Assembly: GCA_973895155.1 (NCBI GenBank)
Contig: OZ316898.1
Location: 13,454,001-13,518,000 of the forward strand
Source: Marsupella aquatica
Taxonomy: Eukaryota > Marchantiophyta
Direction: 5' to 3'
DNA length: 64,000 bases
In this document: positions 1 to 11,007 of the stretch, in pieces
Layout of the letters: each line of letters starts with the position of its first letter
Numbering within the stretch: the first letter of the stretch is position 1
Notes under the pieces: generated by a model
Databases searched by the model: none
What the model saw: the letters and a program-made list of their open reading frames with translations, nothing else
What the model was told of the DNA's origin: nothing
Made by a program: the position numbers and the translations under genes

Positions 1-74
1 TGTGACTTGGGTTGTGACTCCACTGATGCAAAATAATGTAAGTTGGGTTTATCAATCTGGTGTTACCTTCTTCA

Positions 75-1317
75 GGAGCCGTCTCGGGTTATTTGGTCTT
101 ATTGAGATTTTTAATCTTTAATCAATGTATTTTTTGTCAATAGTCTTTAGACAAGGTGCATCTTTTGTATAATTGAAATTTAAAATTGTTTTTGCCCCCA
201 TCTTAGTATTTTTAATTTCCTTTTTCTAGACACCCTCTTTAGGTCTATATTTATTTTTCAATGTTGTCAACCCTTGTTGGAATAGTTATTCTAACCTCGT
301 ATTTAAATTCTATTAAATTAACCTTTTTTGCAAGTGGGCTACAAGCTAAACTGTCTCTTCCTACGAGTGTGAGAATCTATGGAGAGAAACAAACACTTCA
401 ATATAATGCCAACCCCTCCCCTTCAACTACTCCTGTACTTAGAGTGTTGTTTCCTAAGTGTATGGTTTTGAGTGACTTCCGTGTCACTAACTAAAGTGAT
501 CATAAGAGAAATATGGAAGACCCACCACTATTTTGAAAGAAATTCATAATCTTTTAGAAGCTAAATACTTGTGTACTAGAAATATGATATATGGGGAGAA
601 AAGTGGGGCCAGTGTGTTGTAAGGCCATGAGCAATGAGGAGCGGGCACATGTACCAAGTCACCCAAAACTATTTTGTTTCTGCTTTTATTAATGTTTTAA
701 AAAATACATCAACTCTAAAAGGGAATGATTATAATGATTCTTCCTAAGATCACAACCTTTTGGAGCCGAAAACACTACAAGACAAGCTAGTTTGCTTTCT
801 TAATCTTTCTTCTGGGGGATCCTCGTAACTAACTTTGGTTAGCTTAAAGAAAATTATTTTGCTCAATTATTTGGGAGCCTACTCGGGTTAGTTTGTCTTA
901 TAATTAGGAGTAATTTCAATATGTATATTTCTTTCAATTTGCCTTAGAGAAGGTGCATCTTTTGTAATATTGGACTTTGAAATTATACTTTTGCCTCCCT
1001 CTTGGTGTTTTTAGTTTCTTTTTCCCTAGACCCCCTCTCTTTCTTTAGACCTATATTTATTTCTCAACCTTGCCAACCCTTTGTTAGAATATGCAAGTGT
1101 TTACCCTTACATTTCAATTATGTTAAATTAGCATTTAGTACTATAAGGATACCTAAACCCTGACCTATCTCGTCCCAAGAGTATGAGAAATCCAAAGAGT
1201 GTGCAAAACAAACACGTCAAGATGATGCCAACCCCTCCCTTTTAACTACTGCTGATATTGTTGTTTCCTAAGTTTATGGGTTGGAGCCACGTTTTGAGTG
1301 ACCTACGTCTCACTAAG
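75..1317. repeat. Diverged direct duplication (75-491 and 873-1317)
   Basis: Two copies of a roughly 420-445 bp AT-rich segment lie in the same orientation about 800 bp apart. Both begin with ggagcc..ctcgggtta and share blocks such as aaggtgcatcttttgta, gacctatatttatttctcaa (gtctatatttatttttcaa in the first copy), atgccaacccctccc and a closing gagtgac.t.cgtgtcacta-like end. The copies differ by many substitutions and small indels, so the duplication is old. I see no coding capacity in either copy. They could be decayed ends of a transposable element, but I see no clear terminal motif or target duplication. Confidence 0.7.
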
Positions 1318-1874
1318 TTTCCTTGATGCAAACTATAAAGGATTGGGAAAGGCAGCAGCTCTACAATCACAAGGACATGCCAATTGTAGGTGAACACCAG
1401 CTCAACATAGAGGGCCACCGGAGGGCCACTTTGGGGAAGATTGGCGTGCCACTTTGGGCAGTAGTATCAAGTACATTGAGGGGAGGGTGTGGGCAGTAGG
1501 TTTTTTTTTAGAGTATAGCATGCCGTTGACCACTTTTGGGAAGTACTATGAATTACATCAGAGGGTCATTTTTGGTCAGTAGATTGGCAAAGAGTGCAAT
1601 AGAGGCAGTCGAATGTTCTGTGAATTTGGTTTTGACCCTGGCTCAGAATGTATACGTTTTTGCACAAGGACTGATGCGATAAATGAATACACCTTATTTC
1701 AGACTCATTGTGGAATTGTCACTGGTACAATGTCAAAGTTCTATAGCCCATTCTGAAGCTCGAACATGTCACCCTTCTGCTTTCCACATGTCACCCTTCT
1801 GATTCCACAAATCCAATCAAACTCGTTCGTCAAATTGTAGTGGCTACTGGTATTTTCCAACTCCTGTGTTGTTG

Positions 1875-2004
1875 CTGACACAACACGAAATTGGTTGACA
1901 CAAGTCGTTGACACAACGCGTAATTGGTTGACACAAGTCGTACACAATCACACAACACGAAATTGGTTGACTTAAGTCAGTCGCACGAAATTGGTTGACA
2001 CAGT
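1875..2004. repeat. Short tandem repeat carrying five TTGAC motifs
   Basis: Imperfect units of about 30-40 bp built on acacgaaattggttgacaca recur four times, with an extra partial unit. TTGAC, the core of the plant WRKY-binding W-box, occurs at 1895-1899, 1908-1912, 1928-1932, 1967-1971 and 1995-1999. The motif repetition is seen directly. Any regulatory role is inference, because no gene start lies within 1.5 kb. Confidence 0.7.
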
Positions 2005-2631
2005 TGCATTTTAATTGAAGCGGGTGTTCCAACTACCTTACAGACTGGGTCCAAGATGTCCGTGGCGTACTGTAAAGAAGTGATCTCCACCATACAAACA
2101 CTTACCCGACAGTAGAGACTTACATATAAACATCGCGTCGGTGAGAGCGTTGACAATCTTCAGACTGAGTCGAGACTTGCGGGCCACACTTAGCGCCGAG
2201 CAGGTAGATACGAGCCCCATTATGAACTCAAAAATTCACGTAATTTGGAGGCCGTTGAGCAAATATTAAGCTCAGACCAAATCTGTCTCTGCTTGTTTTC
2301 TGATCAGAAAGTGTACGTGTAGATAATTAGTGGAGCTCATTTACGTTGATCTTCTTCAGTTGTAAATTTCTGTAATTGATGTTTGAGAAAACTGTATACC
2401 AAGGATCCGCAAATAGAGGCGATTCAGAAGAGAGAGGTACTTCCCAGGAGTGCTGGAAGACTCTGTCAGTATACAGCTGACAAGATGGTCCTCAGTTAAG
2501 ACACAAACTTCAACAAAAAAACAAAGAATACAATGTAAGGACCCCTTTCCATGGTCCTCAGTCAAGACAAAAACTTCAAAGAATACAAACTAAAATAAAG
2601 AATACACTGTAAAGACCCCTGTCTATATCAC

Positions 2632-3070
2632 AAATCAAAATGTGATAATATATGGTGTATACTTTTTTATTCAAAGTAAATAATAATAATTATCATGGTG
2701 TGGCCCTTGTCCATATCACAAATAAAAATGTGATAATATGCGATATGCACTCATTTATTTAAAGTAAATAATTATTATTATCATGGTGTGTAAAGATACA
2801 CTTGCATATGTCATATTTTGATGTGTAGTTATCATGAAAGGACATCAAAATATGATAATATATGATATGTATTAATTTTTCAAAATAAAATAATAATTAT
2901 TATTATCATGGTGTGGAGTGATAAATTTGTGCATGTCACATTTTGATGTGTAATTATGATGAAAAGATATCAAAATGTGATAATATATGATGTGTATTCC
3001 TTTATTTAAAATAAATCATTATTATTATCATGGTGTGGAGGGATACACTTGTATATGTCATTTTGATGTC
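2632..3070. repeat. AT-rich minisatellite with internal inverted repeats
   Basis: Four units share a core like aaaatgtgataatatatgat, followed by an A/T-rich stretch and then ttattatcatggtgtgg. The first two units are about 90 bp. The later ones are 120-130 bp because they also carry a segment reading tcatattttgatgtgtag. That segment is the inverted complement of the downstream atcaaaatatgata, so each longer unit can fold into a stem-loop. The array is noncoding. Confidence 0.75.
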
Positions 3071-3486
3071 TAGTTACCACGAGAGGACAGGCTAAGATGT
3101 CGGAAGTTGGAGCTAAGATGTCGACTCACAAGATACTGGGGAGTAGGTGCAACATCATTGAGTACACGATTCTTTATTTCTTTTGCCTTAGTTGGACTTG
3201 ATCAACTAAGCCTTTAATTTAACTAAAGAGATAATGGTGACAGCCACCATCATTGTCGAGGTGTTGACTAATGAGAGTAAATGGTGCCTATTCTATGTCA
3301 GGAGTACGTCGGGATTGCTTTTGCCATAACTACGATCGGTACCGTACTGGGTGATCTACATCTTCGCCCTACACCTAGTAAGTCTTGCCTGACACTCGAA
3401 TTTGTCAATTTCCACTTGGAGAGTTGGAGGTTAGTAGAAGTGGAATAGAATAAATTACAAATTAAGACATTTATTTTTTAATAAGC

Positions 3487-3604
3487 TCGGAGAAAAAGGG
3501 AATCGAACCCCAGTTATACGTTGATTCAAAACTAAATTAAACACTTTTCAAAACTAAAACAGTATTCGAGACTATAGCAATCAACCACTCCGCCAGTGTA
3601 ACAT
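3487..3604 (-). pseudogene. Decayed tRNA-Ser(CGA)-like sequence with enlarged variable arm
   Basis: Read on the minus strand, this contains a tRNA-type A box (TGGCGGAGTGG), an anticodon stem ATAGT/ACTGT closing the seven-base loop CTCGAAT with anticodon CGA, and a T arm with a perfect B box (GGGTTCGATTCCC). The variable region is about 45 nt rather than the usual 14-20. It holds two copies of AGTTTTGAA, suggesting an internal duplication. The 3' acceptor side reads TTTTCTCC, but the 5' side (around TGTTACAC) does not pair with it, so the acceptor stem is broken. It resembles organellar trnS in the D arm and variable arm. It may be an old organellar or nuclear tRNA-Ser copy, or a tRNA-derived SINE head. 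Confidence 0.6.
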
Positions 3605-3669
3605 TGGGGTCAGCCAATTTCTTGTTCTCGCTCGGCATCCATCCTCGTCTGAGTTGCTCTCCAGCTTGC

Positions 3670-3677
3670 TATATAAA
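3670..3677 (+). promoter_or_regulatory. TATA box of the secreted Cys-rich protein gene
   Basis: TATATAAA lies about 600 bp before the start codon at 4269. About 30-35 bp downstream comes a pyrimidine/CA-rich stretch (caatcttccacacactctct), typical of a plant transcription start. A donor-like GAG|GTACGA at 3861/3862 and an acceptor-like TACAG at 4193 suggest a 332-bp intron in the 5' leader, which would explain the distance. The box is seen; the start site and leader intron are inferred. Confidence 0.6.
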
Positions 3678-4268
3678 CTCGAGGGAACAACACAATCTTC
3701 CACACACTCTCTCTGAGCTACTCAGTGAGACGCGGGTTTTCTTGCACGTCCAATCTCGCAACCCCTCTCGTGATCTATCAACACTTTCAGACTGGTCGTA
3801 GACATTCAACCTCCATCGGACTTCAATCACAGTGCAAGATCGATCGACTACGGTGTCCGAGGTACGAGCTGTGTTTCGAAGGTTAATGTTTCGATGAGAT
3901 TTATGTCAGTAAGTAGATACATGTACGTAGGAATTGGAAACATTAAGAATTGAGGCTCGGTCGTTGTGGTCGAGGTTATTCAGAACCGCGAGGGATCATC
4001 GCCTGGAAAGAAATTTTGTCATAGATGTAACTGATGTAGACTGCCAATTACGTACACAGTAGCTCCTAATTGGATGGCCTGTGATGCTGATTTCACCCTA
4101 CTGACTGCATGACCAAGGAAGTTGAGATTTCGTAGCAATCTAGTATAATTTTGAAGTTTGTCTTATAAATAATTGTGATGTTATGATGTACAGCTATTCC
4201 ACCAAGAACGTGTTATCTGCATCTGCAACTTATAACTCAGCAACCTGTTCCCATCTGATCTGATCAGC

Positions 4269-4682
4269 ATGGCATCTCGATTCGCCATGGCCTCAGGGCT
4301 CACACTGTTATTTCCCGCCCTTGTGGTCATCTTGCTTCAAGGCGGAGTCGAAGTGAGCGCCCAGGTGACGTGCCAGGTTAGCGGAGCCAGCCCTCTGTCA
4401 ATCGATGCGAACAATTGCGTGAACTTCCTCATCGCCAAGGGCAACACCCAGTGCTGCCAAAACAATTGCGCCGGCCCCGACGCCTGCACCAACATGTGCT
4501 CCTCTGGAACGGCGGCCACGGACATATGTGGCAACTGCGGAGCCTGTGCCCCATGCCAGCAAGCCGGGAACTACTTGGCTAGCATCATCGAAACTTGTGA
4601 CCCAAATGGCCAGGGCAAGGTTGGAGGCTACATATATGGGTTCACCAACCCTACACTGAACGTCAACGTCTATCACACATGA
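4269..4682 (+). CDS. Small secreted cysteine-rich protein, family not recognised
   Basis: This is a single-exon frame of 137 residues. Residues 1-31 form a signal peptide: a hydrophobic core LTLLFPALVVILL followed by a small-residue site VSA|Q. The mature part, about 106 residues, carries 12 cysteines including one CC pair and a dense C-x-x-C-x-x-C-x-x-C run near residues 92-101. It ends in a glycine/aromatic segment VGGYIYGFTNPTLNVNVYH. An even cysteine number plus a signal peptide implies a disulfide-stabilised protein of the apoplast. A second Met at residue 7 sits in a better start context (gccATGg) and would still leave a signal peptide. The layout recalls small secreted KP4-like or effector-like proteins, but I cannot establish homology. 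The gene has its own TATA box, a probable leader intron and a polyadenylation signal. Confidence 0.85.
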   Translation: MASRFAMASGLTLLFPALVVILLQGGVEVSAQVTCQVSGASPLSIDANNCVNFLIAKGNTQCCQNNCAGPDACTNMCSSGTAATDICGNCGACAPCQQAGNYLASIIETCDPNGQGKVGGYIYGFTNPTLNVNVYHT

Positions 4683-4764
4683 GCTCCAACCAATGCTTCA
4701 ACTCGCGCTACAGTCCGATCCAGTGTGTAGACGGCTGCACCCCGAGTCGGAATTTCCCTGCCTA

Positions 4765-4770
4765 AATAAA
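4765..4770 (+). terminator. Polyadenylation signal AATAAA
   Basis: A canonical AATAAA lies 83 bp after the stop codon of the secreted Cys-rich protein gene, immediately before the 32-bp tandem repeat. It is the likely 3'-end signal. A second candidate, AAATAAAG, lies near 5127. Confidence 0.5.
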
Positions 4771-4792
4771 CGCGCGAGTCGGAACATTGTGC

Positions 4793-4888
4793 TTCAGTTG
4801 AGTGTAGATTTCAGTTGATTGTAGTTCAGTCGAGTGTAGATTTCAGTTGATTGTAGTTCAGTCGAGTGTAGATTTCAGTGGATTGTAG
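4793..4888 (+). repeat. Three exact-length 32-bp tandem repeats in the 3' region
   Basis: Units at 4793-4824, 4825-4856 and 4857-4888 read ttcagt[tc]gagtgtagatttcagt[tg]gattgtag, with only one or two differences between them. Each unit is itself a near-duplicate of two 16-mers. It lies 110 bp past the stop codon, in or just behind the 3'UTR. Near-identity indicates recent expansion. Confidence 0.9.
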
Positions 4889-6740
4889 AGCATGCAGGCG
4901 TGAATATAACGCCAGACCAGGGGGCCGTGGATACCTTACTGTCAGGAGTTCCCTTTGGATAGAAGACGGGCCTATAATTATGGGTATAAATGAGTCTAGA
5001 CGCTATCCCAGAACTTCATCCCTAGTGATCATACTAGTTTGATTTGATGGATTCATTCTACTTATTGGGCACCGCTTCAACCCACCCAAGGCTTGCCCCA
5101 ACAGAGTATATTGAGGTCTGCTAGAAAATAAAGCCCTGTAAAAGCCATTAGCTGTTGTTTTGTTGAGTTCTTTTCACAGACTGAAACCTTACCTTAATTT
5201 GTCCTTGGTTAGAGTTCCACAATGTTTAGGGTTTTTCTTCGCTGTGCTTTTCGGCCAGTTATGTTCCTATTCGGAAGGTCTTAACCTCCTTTGGTCACCT
5301 GGACCTACAGAGTTTTGTTTGTGTACTTTTTGTGTTCGTTTCTCTCCCATATACATATTTTGCTGTTTACTAATGAATTCTGAGTGTATACTAAGTACGT
5401 GTCACGAGATTTCAGCTACATCCTGCGAGGATGCACACATATCCCAATTCCCACTATCTAGGCACGTACTGCAAACCTATGGAGCTTGCTGGAAGCACAG
5501 CGTTCGCGCTAGTTCCGAAGCAGTCTCTGCCTTTCCTTCCCTGACATTGTCTATACTGGCTATGGAATTAGTCCAGCCTGACTATTCGACAGCTCCTCCC
5601 GCGGCTATTCTGCATTGATTGGCACAGCGACAATCCATGTCAAATGAGTCGATAGCGTCATCTCGATTTCTGACTTTGTGTGTCTTCAGTGAGTCCTCTA
5701 TCTACTTCTTAAGCTACAGCAGCACTGCACAATTTGATTTTGTTATTGTTAGAGCTACTGGTCGAGACTCGTAGATAACCGCCTATTCGAATTAGATTCG
5801 AAGTTCTCCCAGCTGTACGTCCCGACTAAACAAAATTGTCGGAGTGACGTGGGATCATCCAAAAGGAAAACAAACGAGTTTCAATACACTGGCTGACGCT
5901 ATGGGCGAGGAATTGTCCTCAGCTTTGCTTTTGTAGATTATCTCATCATGCGCGCGAAAGATTCGAGCCAGTACTATGACGTACTATTGCATATACCAAA
6001 CGACTCTGCGAGAGAGAAACGACTCTCACTAGTCAACAATGCACGAGTCTCTCAGTACTTTCTTACAGGGTTGTGATTCCCACATACGGACAGTCCTCTC
6101 AGCACAAGTACTTTCATCATTGAGACTATACATGCACAGACGGGATGGGGCTAACGCTGAATGAACGTTGTTTTGGCTTGCCGTTTCTGTGATGATTGAT
6201 TGTTCACCGCAGTTTTTCTCACATTGAATATTATTTCCATCTCCGTTGCGGCTCTGACTTTCAACTAGTAAGGTGCATTGGAAGAGCTGGGTTAAAATCA
6301 TGTGAAGCGGATTTTGCGAAGCTTTCACCTGACGTTGTCTCTTTGTTGAGACGAATGCTAAACCTACATACCTCAGAGACTACTTGGTCATGGTGGGCGT
6401 AAATTGCAGATGAAGCTCCTCCTTTGGTCGATCTCTCATCTTCGGGGCCCTGGTGGTTTCAAAATCATCGCTGCCTGTAAAATCTGATCTTGAGCTGATG
6501 AAAGCTGGTTTGGCGATTTTGAGCTCCGTAGCCAGAGGTTCGTCTCATGCAGTGTATCCCTCTCTCTGATACGAAAAGAAGGAAAGAATGATTCATTAGG
6601 AATCTCACTACGTAGGTGACAACTTTTGATCCTAACTGTAGCGATTGTAACTGTCATTTCAATGCGAGCTTTCTAAGAATACCAAGAATCTGGGGCATTT
6701 AAACTTCGATGCAAATTCCATGCAATTCCTCAATTCTGGG

Positions 6741-6793
6741 ATCCCTTTCATTTTACATCCAGACGTAATGAAAGGATGTAAAATGAAAGGGAT
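6741..6793. repeat. Perfect 20-bp inverted repeat with 13-nt loop
   Basis: The left arm 6741-6760 (atccctttcattttacatcc) is the exact reverse complement of the right arm 6774-6793, with loop 6761-6773. The match stops abruptly at both outer ends. It can form a strong hairpin on either strand. It may be a miniature inverted-repeat remnant or a small-RNA hairpin, and nothing nearby decides between them. Confidence 0.9.
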
Positions 6794-7603
6794 TACGGAC
6801 ATTGGTGTAAAGCTCCAACAACTGAATTTTTCTAGAGAAGTTTCTCAGCTTTAATCTTCTTCTACACTACTCTTTTGAATACAAATCAGCCTTTGGTCCA
6901 TGCATGCGCAAGACATGTGCATGTCAAATCATCATAAATCGTCCTAGCTTACAAAGCAAGAACTTCGAGACGGTACATAGCTTCTCACAGCTTCAACTTT
7001 TGGATTGAGCTGATCTGACTGGCTTGTCAGTTTCCGGTATCCATGATTTATGGCCATGGTACTTGCGTACTGAAAGAAAACTAAGTTGGAGTGGCCCGAC
7101 AACTCTTTCATTCTATTTCATTCAGATCTGAGGGTGCAGAGCCTTGTTCATTCACCTTGCTCTTTTGCTAGACTTCACTAATTATACAGAATTCATTTCC
7201 TGATGGGATCGAAGTGACGGATTGGGAAAGCTTCTAGCGGAAAGTCCTGTATAGAGGTACATCAAACGTCTAGATTGCCTACCTTGTCTTTGGATGGCTG
7301 TGTAGACGTCGTGGGATTGTTGACTGAAGCAGATCTTGTTGTTGACGGCTTACTACCTCGAACCTGAAAAGAGAAAGATTTCCGTTTTGGTCGGCTCGAG
7401 TTTGCTCGAGTATTTCCCATCTTCAGAGGATGACTTGGGTCCTCACTGCTAAACTCAAACAAACAATACATTGCTGGGGTCTCAAGGAGTATCTCATATC
7501 AAGTTCTAAATTTTGGAGGAATAAACATCTTTTCTAAATTTTGGAGTAATAAACACACTAAAAGTTAAAAGTTAAGTCAATAAATTATTTTTTAAGAATT
7601 TGT

Positions 7604-7710
7604 TAACCCCTAATTTAATGGAATATTCTAAGAATATTCTTATATTTGATTTTAAAAAACCCTATGATTCTTATAATTCTCAAAATTGTATTAAAATAAC
7701 TCTAATGTTC
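7604..7710 (-). repeat. Dispersed AT-rich repeat, copy 1 (inverted relative to 22783-22888)
   Basis: The reverse complement of this segment aligns with 22783-22888. Shared blocks in the same order are caattttgaga.ttataagaa, cattaggg/catagggt, atcaaa, gaatattc.aagaatattc and tta.aggggtt. A two-copy, roughly 105-bp element in opposite orientations suggests a short nonautonomous transposon or a fragment of a larger one. Confidence 0.65.
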
Positions 7711-9441
7711 TTCAACAAAAATTTGAAAGTATTTCACTAAACCTAATAAAAAAAACCCAATACTTATTCGCGCGTGATAGGTCGGAAGAAAAGAAGTGAG
7801 GACCCCGGGCAATACATTTCAAAGAAGTCAGCTGAAGGATATTTTTGAACTTAAATCTGCGTAAGTCGCCCCAAATGAGATGGTAACTCCATTTTTGTCA
7901 TTAACCTTTACTTTTAGGAGTGTATGTCTACCAGGGACCTTAGGTTCATGTGCTCAGTCCATCCTGGCCTCAAGTTCTGGGATGTTATATATGTCAAAAT
8001 AATGATCATGCATGATCATTTTTTTATTAACATTCAAAGAAAGGGCACATAAGCTCGTTTATATACAAACCCTCAATTCAAGATTTTGAATGATCATTTG
8101 AGTTTTGGATGCAAGTGGCATTGTATTTAGATTATGGATGAGCTTCTCTAATTTCTGTCATCACTCGGTTTGTGATGTCCAGTTTTGTAAGCAATGTGAT
8201 TGGCTGAGTTGATCTATGTCCCCATCCTCCTGATTTCATACATGAATGCCTAATATTGATTGATATAATGTTTGAATAGCTTGTCATTGGCTCATTATTT
8301 GGAACTTTTTATACATGTGTTTAATACGCTTCAACTCTCTCTGCCAGGCTAGCAATGGCAGGATTTCTAATGTGTCAATCATGGAATTTGGTGGGTACCA
8401 ACACAAAGGCAGCTTTAACGCCAAGTTTCCCAACTCAAACACAAGGATATCCTTCCCTCTTGGATTACAAGGCTCTCTTTGGCTTCGTGAACATAGTGCC
8501 CATGCAAATGTGTTAAAAAGACCCTGCTTTTTAGAAAGAAAATACTTTTTTGGTTTAGACCCACAAATTTCCCATTTTTGAATATAATGCCCAGGCGCTG
8601 TGTTTGAGGGAAGACAGCACAGGATGCTGTTTGGGCTTCGTTTTCCTTATTTACACAGTACTTATTCACAAAAATACATTAAGCTCTTCTTGGATGCTAT
8701 TTGGGCTTCCCCCCACTTAGTTCATCTGCACCAGTGCTTTGTATCCGGTGTCAGGCCCCCAACAGGCATCATTATAGCAGTGACCTCTCGTTTACCCTTG
8801 CACCAGTCCTTGGCATTCGCAACATGCCTGTAAATGAGCCATTTCCGGCCTCATTGGCCCCTCGGGCGGCCCTTTGAGTACTCAACTAGTTACAATAACC
8901 AGCATCAATCTTTATCCAAGGCAGAAAATCCCGAATCGGCCATTCAGGGGTGGGTGAAATCACTACTTTTCAAGTTTATTACATTATTTGTGTATCATGC
9001 AGTCTAACTTGAGAGAGCTTGATGCAACTTTAGAGCCAAGTCAGTGGAAATGACGGTACTTTCCAGGTCCATCCACTAGAAAGACCTCCAAGAACATGAA
9101 TGTAGAGGGCCCTGCAAGTCTGCTATAATACCATAAGACTAGCTTGAATGCCCATTGTTTCATTCAAGCTTGCTCTGCCATGTACAGAAATTTTAGAGGT
9201 GAGGACATTCATGCCCTCTCTGTCACTTTCAAAGATTTATCATGCCCCCAATCCCTGTTTTCCACCCTCATCCTCAACGTCAGTTACACCCTAAGGGTCA
9301 CAGTCTAGAGGTTTCATCCTAAAATCTAGGCCCATGACTTCTGATTGTGATTATGTAGCTAAATTGAATTTTGACAGCCACAAGTTTAAATTGATCAAAC
9401 AAGACCATTGTTGAATCACCATACCATACTCCACTTGAGTA

Positions 9442-9626
9442 GAATGCCTCAAGCCTCAATTTTGATTCCGTCATTGAGTACCTGGCACCTCAAGAGTCCA
9501 TCTATCTAGTCATCACTGGAGGTACCAAACTCTACACGATTAAGAATGGCCTCTAATCTCAATTTTAAACCCGTCTTTGAGTACCTGGCACCTCAATAAT
9601 CCATCTATCTGAGTCATCATTGGAGG
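9442..9626. repeat. Tandem duplication, about 82 bp per copy
   Basis: Copies at 9442-9522 and 9544-9626 share cctcaattttgattccgtcattgagtacctggcacctcaa (with substitutions), tccatctatct and catca.tggagg. They are noncoding. Confidence 0.8.
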
Positions 9627-11007
9627 CCTAATTTGGGAAGTTGCTCTCACTTTGGCAGTGGCGGGAATCCAGCTAAGGCAGGAACAGGACCTGGGCAAGA
9701 AACTCTTACGAAAACAGCATTCAATATTGAGGGATGGGTAAGAGCGGGAAAACCATCTGTGCTCGTGATTGACTATTGACAATCTAATTATTTGAAAATT
9801 ACTGGAGTTGTTCGTTCCTCATGGAGAAATAGTTGCTCTTCAATCTAACCCAACAAAGCAATAAGGAAAACCACAGCTACTAACACAACTTGTACATTGT
9901 CGAGAGATAATGAGACAAGAAAAAGTGCTCAAAAACCTCTTGAAGAGTGACTCCGGGGATCGGGCCATGGGGGCAGAGCAGACACGACTTAGTTGCAAAT
10001 TTTCATTGTAGGACGTTTTAGAAGGTCAGCACGGACAATAATCGGACAAGAAGCATGACCCTGACTGTTCCTCTGGTAAGGTTAAGATATGTGATCAATC
10101 TCCAACTACAATAACTATAGCTGCGCTTCCATCAGTTCCTTGACAACAGCTTATAGAGAGCAAGGTCAACTACCTACCATCCAGAAACCGAAACAGTTCT
10201 TTGAGATTGAGGAACTGGGTATTTGCACGGGCACCCGTATAGAATTTTATTGTAAAGCTAATTTACAAAAATTGGAGCTCTAAATAACTCTGGGAGGCAG
10301 TTAAGATGTACATGATACAAAGGGGACTTACCGATGAAGTCCCACCGATCCCTCTTTTACCTGTGGAATGATCTAACAGCTACCCCCTGTTTGATTTGAA
10401 CTACAAGTTTAACAAAACACAGGTCTAAGAACTCGACTAGTGTGCAAGGAGCGTGTGGCTCTGTTTGGTGTGACGGGGCTTATTACCTAACCCAAGGAAA
10501 CGAGGTTTCTGACAAATGAAACCTGAGAAGAAGTTGGTACAATCGCTTGCTCCGTAGTCCTGTACAGTCATGCGTCATTCGCTTCATCCCTCTGCACAAA
10601 CCCCTAACCTACATAATCTACATTCCAGGTTTCGCAGATTCCGCAGATGCACACTCTGGAGACCAATATTTTCGCAGGAAAATGAATGGCATATATTCAA
10701 GAGAATTGTCATGGAGTCGAATTCTAGGCTGTTCTTCTAGATGAAGATCCTCGCCGCCGCCTGATTGCAAAGTTCTTGAATAGTTGATCACTGCACCAGA
10801 ATGAAAGAAGGTTAAATATGGCTTCCCAGCGAGGAATTACCGTGATCTTCTATTGTGAGAGCAACCGCTTTGCAAGGCTTAATGGGTACATGTCCACTAC
10901 ATTCATCGTTATAACTGAACCTTGACACTTATATCTCGCGCAGTGATTGATGGGGATGGCCACAACCACAGGATTTCGAGAGCTGACTACACAACATAGA
11001 GTGTAAG

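Larger units (their letters stand above)
1..3480. other. Gene-free repetitive spacer
   Basis: No convincing coding region was found. Open frames here are under 80 codons and look like chance frames in AT-rich DNA. The stretch holds the old duplication at 75-1317, the TTGAC repeat at 1875-2004, a smaller duplication around 2485-2630 (ggtcctcagt.aagaca recurs) and the minisatellite at 2632-3070. Confidence 0.6.

Noticed and set aside
4337-4676. Minus-strand open frames opposite the secreted Cys-rich protein gene
   Set aside because: They are antisense shadows of a GC-richer coding exon whose sense frame has a signal peptide and a cysteine pattern.
5160-5618. 152-codon plus-strand open frame with hydrophobic N-terminal half
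   Set aside because: It starts at TTG, has no recognisable domain, irregular composition and no promoter or splice context. I read it as a chance frame.
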